Source: Sphingomonas sp. 1F27F7B (lineage in GTDB: Bacteria > Pseudomonadota > Alphaproteobacteria > Sphingomonadales > Sphingomonadaceae). From it: a stretch of DNA of 64,000 nt. Under the pieces are notes generated by a model that worked only from the letters and a program-made list of their open reading frames with translations, was not told the DNA's origin and searched no databases. The DNA lies in the NCBI RefSeq assembly GCF_005503355.1, contig NZ_SCMK01000025.1, positions 1-64,000 on the forward strand, read 5' to 3'. The position numbers and the translations under genes are program-made. Numbering within the stretch: the first letter of the stretch is position 1; each line of letters opens with the position of its first letter. Shown in pieces: positions 49,039 through 56,922 of the stretch.

Positions 49039-50178
49039 ATGGCAGACGCCGAGTCACGTCCCCGCCGCCAGGCCCCCGGCCTCCCATTGCCGGATACGGT
49101 CGCGCTGGTCCTGCAAGGCGGCGGCGCGCTCGGCGCCTATCAGGCGGGCGTGATCGACGAATTGCAGGGCGCCGGCATCGAAGTCGACTGGGTCGCCGGC
49201 ATCTCGATCGGCGCAGTCAATGCCGCGCTGTTCGCCGGCAATCCGCCCGAGAAGCGCATCGCCGCGATCCGCACCTTCTGGGAGGATGCCACCGCCGCGC
49301 TCCCCGATTTCTCGCTGCCCATGAACGACGCGGCGCGTGAGCTGAGCCACGAATGGGCGGCCGGCATGGTCATGCTCGGCGGCGTGCCCGGCTTCTTCCG
49401 CCCGCGCCTGCTGCCACCCGGCTTCGCCGTTCCCGGCACGCCCGAGGCGCTGAGCTTCTACGATACCGCGCCCCTGCGCGAGACGCTCGACCGGCTGGTC
49501 GACTGGGAGCTGCTCAACAAGGGGCCCGTCCGCCTCTCGGTCGGCGCGGTCGACATCAAGAGCGGCAATTTCCGCTATTTCGACACGCGCGACGAACGGC
49601 TCGACGCGCGCCACATCATGGCCTCGGGCGCGCTGCCGCCGGGGCTGCCGCCGGTGGAGATCGACGGTGCCTGGTATTGGGACGGCGGCCTGGTCTCGAA
49701 CACGCCGCTCACGCACGTCCTCGACCGCCAGGATGCCGAGACGCTGATCTTCCAGGTCGACCTGTTCCCCGCCGCCGACGAGCTGCCGCGCACGATCACC
49801 GACGTGCTGGCGCGGGAGAAGGAGATCCGCTTCTCCAGCCGCACCCGCGCCGTTTCGGACGAGCGGATGCGGCTGCGCCAGGAGCGCCAGATGGTCTGCC
49901 GCCTGCTGAGCAAGCTGCCGCCCGAGCTGCTGGAGGATCCCGAGGTGCAGGCGGTCCGCGCCCGGGTCTCCGAATATCCGGTCAGCCTCGTCCACCTGAT
50001 CTACCGCGCCAATGCCTGGGAGGGCGGCGCGCGCGACTTCGAATTCTCGGCGCGCTCGATGCACGAGCATTGGCAGGCCGGGCGCATGGCAGTGGCGGAG
50101 ACCATGGCCAATGCCCGGCTCGTCGCCCAGAACATCCTCGACGGCAACACCGCCGCCTTCGATCTCACCCAGAAATGA
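49039..50178 (+). CDS. Patatin-like phospholipase with DUF3734
   Basis: The 379-residue protein has the patatin oxyanion loop QGGGALGAYQAGV, nucleophile GISIG and the catalytic-dyad DGG in YWDGGLVSNTPL. The C-terminal third fits DUF3734 (SLVHLIYRANAWEGGARDFEFS). No signal peptide is present. Such proteins are often found beside 3-hydroxybutyrate dehydrogenase, as here, which links them to polyhydroxybutyrate or fatty-acid turnover by association. Confidence 0.9.
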   Translation: MADAESRPRRQAPGLPLPDTVALVLQGGGALGAYQAGVIDELQGAGIEVDWVAGISIGAVNAALFAGNPPEKRIAAIRTFWEDATAALPDFSLPMNDAARELSHEWAAGMVMLGGVPGFFRPRLLPPGFAVPGTPEALSFYDTAPLRETLDRLVDWELLNKGPVRLSVGAVDIKSGNFRYFDTRDERLDARHIMASGALPPGLPPVEIDGAWYWDGGLVSNTPLTHVLDRQDAETLIFQVDLFPAADELPRTITDVLAREKEIRFSSRTRAVSDERMRLRQERQMVCRLLSKLPPELLEDPEVQAVRARVSEYPVSLVHLIYRANAWEGGARDFEFSARSMHEHWQAGRMAVAETMANARLVAQNILDGNTAAFDLTQK

Positions 50179-50201
50179 TCTTCCCCCGCTTCCCCCTTTT
50201 T

Positions 50202-50283
50202 CGTCATCCCCGCAAAGGCGGGGATCCAGAGTTGCAGGCAATGCCGCTTGTTACCCTGGATTCCCGCCTGCGCAGGAATGACG
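50202..50283. repeat. Paired palindromic repeats, slightly diverged
   Basis: Arms at 50202-50229 and 50256-50283 are inverse copies of the CGTCATCCCCGC...GGATCCAG unit with several mismatches. They lie between the patatin and dehydrogenase genes, 23 bp before the latter. Confidence 0.82.
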
Positions 50284-50305
50284 GTGTCTAGCCAAGGAGT
50301 ATCCC

Positions 50306-51091
50306 ATGTTCCTCAAGGGCAAGTCCGCGATCGTCACCGGCTCCACTTCGGGCATCGGCCTCGCCTATGCCAAGGCGCTGGCGGCCGAGGGCGCGAGCGT
50401 GATGATCAACGGCTTCGGCGACGCGGCGGCGATCGAGAAGGAGCGTGCCGCGCTCGAAGCGACGAGCGGCGCCAAGGCGCTCTACGACGCTGCCGACATG
50501 ACCAAGCCCGATCAGATCGCTGCGATGGTCCAGCGCTGCCATGACGAACTCGGCGGCCCGCACATCGTCATCAACAATGCCGGCATCCAGCATGTCTCGC
50601 CGATCGAGGATTTCCCGGTCGACAAATACGACGCGATCATCGCGATCAACATGTCCTCGGCCTGGCACATGACGCGCGCCGCGGTGCCGTTCATGAAGGC
50701 GCAGAAATGGGGCCGGATCATCTCTACCGCCTCGGCGCACAGCCTGGTCGCCAGCCCCAACAAGAGCGCCTACGTGATGGCCAAACACGCCATTGCCGGG
50801 CTCACCAAGACGATCGCTCTCGAAGTCGCGACCAGCGGCGTCACGGTCAACTGCGTCTCGCCCGGCTATGTCTGGACCCCGCTGGTCGAGAACCAGATCC
50901 CGGACACGATGAAGACGCGGAACATGACCCGCGAGCAGGTGATCAACGACGTGCTGCTCGATGCGCAGCCGACCAAGGAGTTCGTCCAGCCCGAGCAGGT
51001 CGCCGCGCTGGTGCTTTTCCTGTGCCGGGACGAAGCGGCGCAGATCACCGGCGCCAATTATTCGATCGACGGCGGCTGGACCGCGGCCTGA
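50306..51091 (+). CDS. bdhA: 3-hydroxybutyrate dehydrogenase (SDR family)
   Basis: The enzyme interconverts (R)-3-hydroxybutyrate and acetoacetate with NAD. The 261-residue protein has TGSTSGIG, NNAGIQHV, the YVMAK catalytic Tyr/Lys pair, and the BDH-specific NCVSPGYVWTPLVENQIP segment. AAGGAGT precedes the ATG. It probably works with the patatin gene upstream. Confidence 0.93.
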   Translation: MFLKGKSAIVTGSTSGIGLAYAKALAAEGASVMINGFGDAAAIEKERAALEATSGAKALYDAADMTKPDQIAAMVQRCHDELGGPHIVINNAGIQHVSPIEDFPVDKYDAIIAINMSSAWHMTRAAVPFMKAQKWGRIISTASAHSLVASPNKSAYVMAKHAIAGLTKTIALEVATSGVTVNCVSPGYVWTPLVENQIPDTMKTRNMTREQVINDVLLDAQPTKEFVQPEQVAALVLFLCRDEAAQITGANYSIDGGWTAA

Positions 51092-51108
51092 GGAAAGGGC
51101 GTAGAAGG

Positions 51109-51732
51109 ATGAAGGGGATCCCAGCCGCCGCGCTGATCGCGCTCGGGCTCACCGGCTGCAGCGTCTATCGCGAAGCCACCGCCACGCGCCCGCCCGCCGG
51201 CTGGAGCTGGCGCAAGGTGATGACCGAAGACGATGCCGATCGCATCCGAAACTGGCGCCAGGCCTGGGACGACGCGCTCGCTCCGGCCAAGGCGGCGGCG
51301 CCCGCCGCGATCGCGGCCGACGCGGATCTGTTCGATCCCGATCGCGCGCTGGGCGCCGCGATGCCGCCCGCGGGCGAATATCGCTGCCGCACCTTCAAGC
51401 TCGGCTCGCAACAGCCGCTCACGCCCTATTTCGCCGCCTACCCCGCTGGCCGGTGCCGCATCACCGTCCAAGGCCCCGAGACGCACTTCGTCCGTCTCGA
51501 CGGCGAGCAGCGCCCCGACGGGCTGATCTACACCAACACCGACGCCCGCCCGATGTTCATCGGAGTGATGGTCCTGGGCGACGAGACCGCCCCCCTGCGC
51601 TACGGCGTCGATCAGACGCGCGACATGATCGGCTATGTCGAGCGCATCGGCGAGCGGCGCTGGCGGCTGGTGCTGCCCTATCCGGGCTTCGAATCGAAGC
51701 TCGACGTGATCGAGGTCACGCCGGCGGAGTGA
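51109..51732 (+). CDS. DUF4893-like lipoprotein
   Basis: The 207-residue protein has a lipobox (ALGLTGC) and the pattern DADRIRNWRQAWDDAL, ADLFDPDRALGAAMPPAGEYRCRTFKLG and GYVERIGERRWRLVLPYP that I associate with DUF4893. It is probably anchored to the membrane facing the periplasm. It begins 17 bp after bdhA and may be cotranscribed. Function is unknown. Confidence 0.78.
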   Translation: MKGIPAAALIALGLTGCSVYREATATRPPAGWSWRKVMTEDDADRIRNWRQAWDDALAPAKAAAPAAIAADADLFDPDRALGAAMPPAGEYRCRTFKLGSQQPLTPYFAAYPAGRCRITVQGPETHFVRLDGEQRPDGLIYTNTDARPMFIGVMVLGDETAPLRYGVDQTRDMIGYVERIGERRWRLVLPYPGFESKLDVIEVTPAE

Positions 51733-51753
51733 GCGGAACGCAGCGTGCGCTCC

Positions 51754-52350
51754 CTATTCCCGCAGCCCGAACTCCTTGACGATGAAGGCATGGAGTTCCG
51801 GCGCCTTCGCCTTCACATTCTTGCGCCGGAAGGGCGGGCGCGCGGCGCTGCCATGGAGCACCACGCTCGCCGTCATCGCGAAGAATTCGAACGGATTGGT
51901 CAGCATATAGGCCCCGGCCGGCCAGAGCCCGCTCGCCTTCGCCTCGCGATAGAAGCGCTGCACGTCGGAATTCTGCTGCCCGCCCGGCATCCTGAGCAGC
52001 TGCCAGCGATGGATCAGTTCGTGGAGCAGCACCGGGTTCTCCGCCGGCTGCGTCTCGCGCGCGAAGAACACGCCGCGCGGCCCCGCGCGCGTCCTGGTGC
52101 CCGGCTGCAGGTCCACCGTGATCACCTGGCTCGCGAAGAACTCGCGCGCCGCGTCCGACACCCGGAGCGCCTTCACCAGCGCGATCTGCGCGGCAAGCGA
52201 TGCGGCGATCGCGGGGGTCTGCTCGCCGCCCTGCCAGTCGATCGCGAAATCCTCGGCCGCCCGTGCCCGGGCCGGCAGCGCCAGCAGCGCGGCGCCGGCA
52301 AACAATGCCCGGCGCGAGAGGTTTGACAGCCCGGCATCCCCACGCGACAT
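51754..52350 (-). CDS. Tat-exported HExxH protein of unknown function
   Basis: The 198-residue product has a twin-arginine signal (LSRRALFAGAALLALPARARA). The mature domain has HELIHRWQLL (110-119), a zinc-type HExxH, followed by YMLTNPFEFFAMTASVVLHG with acidic residues that could supply the third ligand. It recalls the small HExxH protein at 2060-2521. GGAGG is spaced for the ATG at 52350. Its start is only 27 bp from the divergent M20 gene. Confidence 0.7.
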   Translation of the reverse strand: MSRGDAGLSNLSRRALFAGAALLALPARARAAEDFAIDWQGGEQTPAIAASLAAQIALVKALRVSDAAREFFASQVITVDLQPGTRTRAGPRGVFFARETQPAENPVLLHELIHRWQLLRMPGGQQNSDVQRFYREAKASGLWPAGAYMLTNPFEFFAMTASVVLHGSAARPPFRRKNVKAKAPELHAFIVKEFGLRE

Positions 52351-52377
52351 TCGAGCCTCCATGCAGCGGGGAACCTT

Positions 52378-53685
52378 ATGCTTCGATTCACCCTTCTCGC
52401 AACTGCGATGAGCTTTTCCACGCCCTCCGCCGCCGATCCGGTGCACGACGCGACCAAGGCCGCGCTGCCCCGGCTCATGGAATTCTATCGCGATTTCCAC
52501 GCCAATCCCGAACTCAGCCTCCATGAGGTGAAGACCGCCGCCACACTCGCCGAGGAAGCGCGCAAGGCCGGCTATGAAGTCACCGAGAAGGTGGGCGGCA
52601 CCGGCGTGGTCGCGATTCTGCGCAACGGCCCGGGCCCGGTCGTGCTGATCCGCGCCGATATGGACGGCCTGCCGGTGACCGAGGCAACCGGCCTGCCCTT
52701 CGCCTCGAAGGTGCGCACCACCAACGACGAAGGCATCGAGACCGGCGTGATGCACGCCTGCGGCCACGACACGCACATGGCGAGCTGGATCGGCACGCTG
52801 CGCAACCTCGCCGCGATGAAGGCGAAGTGGCACGGCACTGTCGTCATGATCGCCCAGCCCGCCGAGGAGCGCGGCATGGGCGCCAGGGCGATGCTCGACG
52901 ACGGGCTGTTCACGCGCTTCCCCAAGCCGCAGTTCGCGCTCGCCTTTCACGACAGCGCCAGCCAGCCCGCCGGCCAGATCGGCGTGACGCCGGGCTATGC
53001 CCTGGCGAATGTGGATTCGGTCGACGTGCTGGTGAAGGGCGTCGGCGGCCATGGCGCCTATCCGCAGACCACCCGCGACCCGATCGTCCTCGCCGCGCGC
53101 ATCGTCACGTCGCTCCAGACCCTGGTCAGCCGCGAAGTCGATCCGCAGGAAGCCGCCGTCGTCACCGTCGGCATGATCAAGGGCGGCTCGACGCACAACA
53201 TCATCGGCAGCGACGTGACGATGCTGCTCACCGTGCGCAGCTTCAAGCCCGAGGTCCGCAAGCTGCTGCTCGACGGCATCGCCCGCATCGCGAAGGGCGA
53301 GGCGATCGCCGCCGGCGTCCCCGACGACCGGATGCCCGAGATCAAGGTGCGCGACAATTTCACGCCGGCCACCTTCAACACCCAGCCGCTTTCGGACCGG
53401 ATGAAGACACTGTGGACGACACGCTTCGGCAAGGACCGGGTGGTCGAGACCCGCGCAGTGATGGGCGGCGAGGATTTCAGCCGCTATTGGCTCGCCGACA
53501 ATTCGATCCAGAGCCTGATCTTCTGGGTCGGCGGCGTGCCGGCGGACAAATGGGCCGCATCGGACAATGGCAGGAAGCCGCTTCCCTCGCTGCACAGTGC
53601 CTATTGGGCGCCCGACGCCGAAGCGGTGATCGGCACCGCGACCGAGGCGATGACCGCGGCGACGCTGGATATCCTGAAGAAATAG
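52378..53685 (+). CDS. M20D-family amidohydrolase, exported
   Basis: The 435-residue dinuclear-metal hydrolase removes acyl or amino-acid groups from amide-linked substrates. It has a signal peptide (ends PSAA), DFHANPELSLHE, RADMDGLPV, ACGHDTHMA, QPAEERGMGARAML with the general-base Glu, and a dimerisation lid domain (GVGGHGAYPQTT). Hippuricase/IAA-amino-acid hydrolase-like members share this pattern. The substrate is unknown. Confidence 0.9.
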   Translation: MLRFTLLATAMSFSTPSAADPVHDATKAALPRLMEFYRDFHANPELSLHEVKTAATLAEEARKAGYEVTEKVGGTGVVAILRNGPGPVVLIRADMDGLPVTEATGLPFASKVRTTNDEGIETGVMHACGHDTHMASWIGTLRNLAAMKAKWHGTVVMIAQPAEERGMGARAMLDDGLFTRFPKPQFALAFHDSASQPAGQIGVTPGYALANVDSVDVLVKGVGGHGAYPQTTRDPIVLAARIVTSLQTLVSREVDPQEAAVVTVGMIKGGSTHNIIGSDVTMLLTVRSFKPEVRKLLLDGIARIAKGEAIAAGVPDDRMPEIKVRDNFTPATFNTQPLSDRMKTLWTTRFGKDRVVETRAVMGGEDFSRYWLADNSIQSLIFWVGGVPADKWAASDNGRKPLPSLHSAYWAPDAEAVIGTATEAMTAATLDILKK

Positions 53686-53827
53686 GCATTGCGGGGGCGC
53701 TCGGGGCGGGGGCCCTCGGAGTCGGAGCGTCTCTTCCCACTATCATTGTCTGACCCGGGACCGGGATTGCGGCAAGCCGGGGTCCCCGTTCCATGAAGCT
53801 GCCCTCGATTCGCAAACGAGGGAGCAG

Positions 53828-54220
53828 ATGCACATGATCTATTATCACGGCACGCGCGCGGACCTGGGGCCCGGCGACCTGATCGCCGCCGGCCATGCCT
53901 CCAACTACGGCACGCGCAAGGCAGCCGCCTGGGTCTATCTCACCGGCACGCTGGACGCGGCGATCTGGGGCGCCGAGCTGGCCCGGGGCGAAGGGCGCGA
54001 GCGAATCTACATCGTCGCGCCGACGGGCGAGATCGTCGACGATCCCAATCTGACCGACCGGAAATTCCCCGGCAATCCCACCCGCTCCTATCGCTCGCGC
54101 ACGCCGCTGCGCGTGATCGGGGAAGTCGCGGCGTGGGAGGGGCATTCGCCGGAGCAGCTGCGACACATGCGCGAGGCGCTGCAACGCCTGGAGGCCCAGG
54201 GCATCCAGGCCATCGACTGA
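53828..54220 (+). CDS. arr: Rifampin ADP-ribosyltransferase
   Basis: Arr inactivates rifamycins by transferring ADP-ribose from NAD to the ansa-chain hydroxyl. The 130-residue protein, of normal family length, keeps YYHGTRADLGPGDLI, SNYGTRKAAAWVYLTGTLDAAIWGAELA, RIYIVAPTG and the FPGNPTRSYRSR segment. Composition fits the neighbourhood, so it looks chromosomal rather than recently acquired. A terminator follows. Confidence 0.93.
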   Translation: MHMIYYHGTRADLGPGDLIAAGHASNYGTRKAAAWVYLTGTLDAAIWGAELARGEGRERIYIVAPTGEIVDDPNLTDRKFPGNPTRSYRSRTPLRVIGEVAAWEGHSPEQLRHMREALQRLEAQGIQAID

Positions 54221-54229
54221 GGCTCGCGC

Positions 54230-54258
54230 GCCGCACCCGGCCACGCATCGGGTGCGGC
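54230..54258. terminator. Bidirectional terminator between arr and dmeF
   Basis: GCCGCACCCG (54230-54239) pairs perfectly with CGGGTGCGGC (54249-54258) across 9 nt, between two converging stop codons. No T-run is present. Confidence 0.55.
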
Positions 54259-54259
54259 G

Positions 54260-55174
54260 TCAGCGGCACTCCACGGTGAGGTGCCCCAACTCGTGCACCG
54301 GTGCCAACCGCGCGCGGACCGTATCGGCATCCACGCCGACCACGCTGACGATCGCCGCCCGCGCCTCCGGCCCTACTCGCCAAACATGCAGATCGACGAT
54401 GCGTGCATCCCCGGTCTCGACCAGTTCGCGCACCTCTTCGGCGACATGCGCGTCGGTCCGGTCGAGCAGCACCGTCGCAGTGTCGCGCATCAACGTCCAC
54501 GACCAGCGCGCGATCACCACCGCGCCGACGATCCCCATCGCCGGATCCATCCAAGCCCAGCCCAGGTAGCGCCCGGCCAGCAACGCCGCGATCGCCAGCA
54601 CCGAAGTCAGTGCATCGGCGAGCACATGAACATAGGCCGATCGCAGATTGTTGTCGTGCGCCTGCCCGTGCTGGTGCCCATGGTGATCATGCTCGTGCCC
54701 GCGATGGTGATGATGTCCGCCCGAGAGCAGGAAGGCGCTGGCGATATTGACCAGCAGCCCGAGCACCGCGACGATCGCAGCCTCGTTGAACGCCACCGCA
54801 ATTGGCTCGAACAGCCGCAGAAGCGATTCCAGTCCGATCGCGAACGCGATCAATCCGAGCGCCATCGCGGAAGCGAAGCCGGCCAGGTCGCCTACCTTGC
54901 CCGTCCCGAAGCTATAGGCGGCGCTGCGGGCATGCTTCCTAGCATAAGCGTAAGCGGCGGCGGCCACCGCCAGCGCCCCGGCATGCGTCGCCATATGGAA
55001 GCCGTCGGCGAGCAATGCCATCGATCCGGTCCAGTAGCCGGCGACGATCTCGCCGATCATCATCCCCGCGGTCAGCAACACCACCCAGAGCGTCCGCCGG
55101 GCATTGTCGTCATGCGAGGCGCCAAGGAACACATGCTCGTGCGCCAGCGCATCGATCTCGGAAAGCGTCGCCAT
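54260..55174 (-). CDS. dmeF: CDF-family cation efflux protein, DmeF-like (Co/Ni)
   Basis: The 304-residue inner-membrane protein has six helices, the metal site in GSMALLADGFHMATHAGAL (HxxxD-type), a second in AYVHVLADALTSVLA, and a His-rich cytoplasmic loop (HHHHRGHEHDHHGHQHG). The C-terminal cytoplasmic domain ends the protein. The partner repressor of RcnR type directly upstream suggests export of cobalt or nickel. Confidence 0.92.
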   Translation of the reverse strand: MATLSEIDALAHEHVFLGASHDDNARRTLWVVLLTAGMMIGEIVAGYWTGSMALLADGFHMATHAGALAVAAAAYAYARKHARSAAYSFGTGKVGDLAGFASAMALGLIAFAIGLESLLRLFEPIAVAFNEAAIVAVLGLLVNIASAFLLSGGHHHHRGHEHDHHGHQHGQAHDNNLRSAYVHVLADALTSVLAIAALLAGRYLGWAWMDPAMGIVGAVVIARWSWTLMRDTATVLLDRTDAHVAEEVRELVETGDARIVDLHVWRVGPEARAAIVSVVGVDADTVRARLAPVHELGHLTVECR

Positions 55175-55182
55175 CTCGGATC

Positions 55183-55458
55183 CTATTTCGAATAGCGGCG
55201 TATCACCGCCAGAAGCTCTTCCGCGCCCTGCGCGCGCTCGCCATCGCTCAGCCCCGGTGCCGCGACATGCGCAGCGAGGTGATCGGCGATGATCTCGTCG
55301 AGCAGCCCGTTCACCGCGCCGCGCACTGCGGCCACGAGCTGCAAGATCTCGGCGCAGTTCGCGTCACCCTGCATCGCTCGCTCGACTGCGTTCACCTGCC
55401 CGCCGATCCGGCGAACCCGCGCGAGCAGCGCAGAATTGTCATGGGAAAAATGAGCCAT
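55183..55458 (-). CDS. dmeR: RcnR/DmeR-type metal-responsive repressor (CsoR/FrmR superfamily)
   Basis: The 91-residue four-helix DNA-binding protein has His3, Cys35 (DANCAEIL), His60 and His64 (DHLAAHV), the same positions as the Ni/Co ligands of RcnR. This argues for nickel or cobalt sensing rather than copper or formaldehyde. It starts the dmeR-dmeF operon, 8 bp before dmeF, and has a palindromic operator 5 bp upstream. Confidence 0.92.
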   Translation of the reverse strand: MAHFSHDNSALLARVRRIGGQVNAVERAMQGDANCAEILQLVAAVRGAVNGLLDEIIADHLAAHVAAPGLSDGERAQGAEELLAVIRRYSK

Positions 55459-55462
55459 ACCA

Positions 55463-55479
55463 ATACCCCCTATAGGTAT
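55463..55479. promoter_or_regulatory. DmeR/RcnR-type operator
   Basis: ATACC (55463-55467) and GGTAT (55475-55479) form an inverted repeat around CCCTATA. This C-tract/A-T layout is typical of the CsoR/RcnR superfamily. It ends just before the dmeR start, so binding would block its own operon. Confidence 0.72.
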
Positions 55480-55497
55480 ATGGGCGCGTGGTAAAGC

Positions 55498-55902
55498 TCA
55501 GCCTGCGAGCGGCAGGAAACACTCCACCGTACTCGCCGGCAGCCGCGCGGGCTGCAACGTGTCGGCATCGAGGCAGCACCAGCGCGATTTCACTTCGGCC
55601 AGCGTCTCGGTGCCCCGGCGGATCACGGTATCGTAGAAAGCGCTCTCCCGCTTCACGCTTTCCAGCACCACCGTCGCAATCAGCGCATCGGCCAGGAAGG
55701 CGGGCCTGCGATAGGTGATGTCGTGCCGCACCGCGACCCAGCGGTGCGCCGCCACTGCCTCGGGGGGCGCCAGTGCTTCCCAATGATCGACCACTGCGGC
55801 CTGCACCCAGCGAAGGTAGATTGCGTTGTTCACATGCCCCAGCGCGTCGATGTCGTCCGCCTCGATCCGGATGGCGTAATGGTGCGGCCTGCTCCGCATC
55901 AT
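55498..55902 (-). CDS. Hotdog-fold acyl-CoA thioesterase
   Basis: The 134-residue 4HBT-type protein has YAIRIEADDIDALGHVNNAIYLRWVQ, whose D-x-x-G-H-x-N is the family signature, and YRRPAFLADALIATV. It would hydrolyse acyl-CoA thioesters; chain preference is unknown. Its ATG overlaps the stop of the HEPN-like gene upstream. Confidence 0.9.
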   Translation of the reverse strand: MMRSRPHHYAIRIEADDIDALGHVNNAIYLRWVQAAVVDHWEALAPPEAVAAHRWVAVRHDITYRRPAFLADALIATVVLESVKRESAFYDTVIRRGTETLAEVKSRWCCLDADTLQPARLPASTVECFLPLAG

Positions 55903-56468
55903 GCGATTCCGTTCGGTAGGCGGCGCGCTTCGGCGAGCAGGCGATCGGCTATGTCGCGGTAGAATCGGCAGACCTCGGCAAGATCGGCAGCGGAGACGGC
56001 AAGCTCCCCGCCCACCGCCACGCGCCGCAGCGCGCCGCCCTCGCCATGCCAGCCGATGGTCATCGCCGTGTCGTCCTGCCGATCGCCGCGGCGCACCGCG
56101 CCGCCGCAGTGGAACAGGCAATTGCGCGAATGCGCGAGCGCCACCAGCCGGGCATGGTCGGGATTGGGCACCCGTAACGCGCGCCGCAGGCGGGCGAGCT
56201 TGTTCGCGGTATTCCGCTCGCTGTCCGGCAGCGCGATGCCGCGGCACTGCGCCGCTTCGGCAACAAGATGATTGAGAAAACGATCGAGCTCGCGCAGCCC
56301 GTTGCCGATCACCTTGGCCCGGTAGCGGCCCTTGATCGCGCGCTGCGCAGCGCCGGGGCCGCCCAGGCCGAGCCCCAGGAAATGCGATCCGCGCCGCAGC
56401 GTGGCATGGGCCCGGATCAATTCCGGGCTGGTGACGGTAACGGCATCCCGCGCCGCGCCGTGCCTCAC
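55899..56468 (-). CDS. HEPN-like protein, possible RNase toxin
   Basis: The 189-residue, largely helical protein has RNCLFHCGG (residues 115-123). This contains RNxxxH, the catalytic signature of HEPN ribonucleases, in the helix context (LARLRRAL...LVALAHS) where HEPN domains carry it. The ATG overlaps the TGA of the MbcA/ParS-like gene upstream. HEPN proteins are common toxins, but they usually pair with MNT-type antitoxins. Assignment rests on one motif and gene order, so it is tentative. Confidence 0.5.
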   Translation of the reverse strand: MRHGAARDAVTVTSPELIRAHATLRRGSHFLGLGLGGPGAAQRAIKGRYRAKVIGNGLRELDRFLNHLVAEAAQCRGIALPDSERNTANKLARLRRALRVPNPDHARLVALAHSRNCLFHCGGAVRRGDRQDDTAMTIGWHGEGGALRRVAVGGELAVSAADLAEVCRFYRDIADRLLAEARRLPNGIA

Positions 56469-56758
56469 TGCGCCCCGCGGCGCGCGTTGATCGCCTGCTC
56501 GACGGCGGCGAAGCCCTCGGCACTCGCGATGGCGATGTCGAGCGGGCGCCCGCCCAGCGAATCGTCATGCCCGTTGAGGAAAGTGGTGGCACCGTCGCGC
56601 CCCAGCGCTTCGAATGCGATTCGCGCGATCCGCCCCTGGCGCTCGGCGCCTTCGGGCGAGAGGCGGTTCTCGGAGAATTTGCGGCGGAAACCCGCGGCCC
56701 GCGCCGGCTTCGCCGCGCCCTCCCCCGCGGGATCCTGTGGCGCCATGTCGACGTCCAA
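56465..56758 (-). CDS. MbcA/ParS/Xre-type antitoxin-like protein (DUF2384)
   Basis: The 97-residue protein ends with the toxin-binding pattern LGGRPLDIAIASAEGFAAVEQAI (GGRPLDIA at 69-76), preceded by RQGRIARIAFEALGRDGATTFLNGH, as in DUF2384 antitoxins that normally pair with RES toxins. No helix-turn-helix is visible at the N-terminus. TTG at 56758 has a well-placed AAGGGGG; ATG at 56746 is the alternative. It overlaps the HEPN-like gene by 4 bp. Confidence 0.7.
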   Translation of the reverse strand: MDVDMAPQDPAGEGAAKPARAAGFRRKFSENRLSPEGAERQGRIARIAFEALGRDGATTFLNGHDDSLGGRPLDIAIASAEGFAAVEQAINARRGAQ

Positions 56759-56922
56759 TGTTCCAGCCCCCTTGCGTAAGCGGGAGCACGGTGGTCTCTC
56801 CAGTCGCGGGCGCCTACGAACGGAACTGCCAGCGATAGCCGCAGCCTAGCGAGCCCTGCCCGGAAAGGCCACCCAAGATCGGGCTGGCCGATGGCATTAG
56901 CTGAACTTATGCTCCGGCGCCG

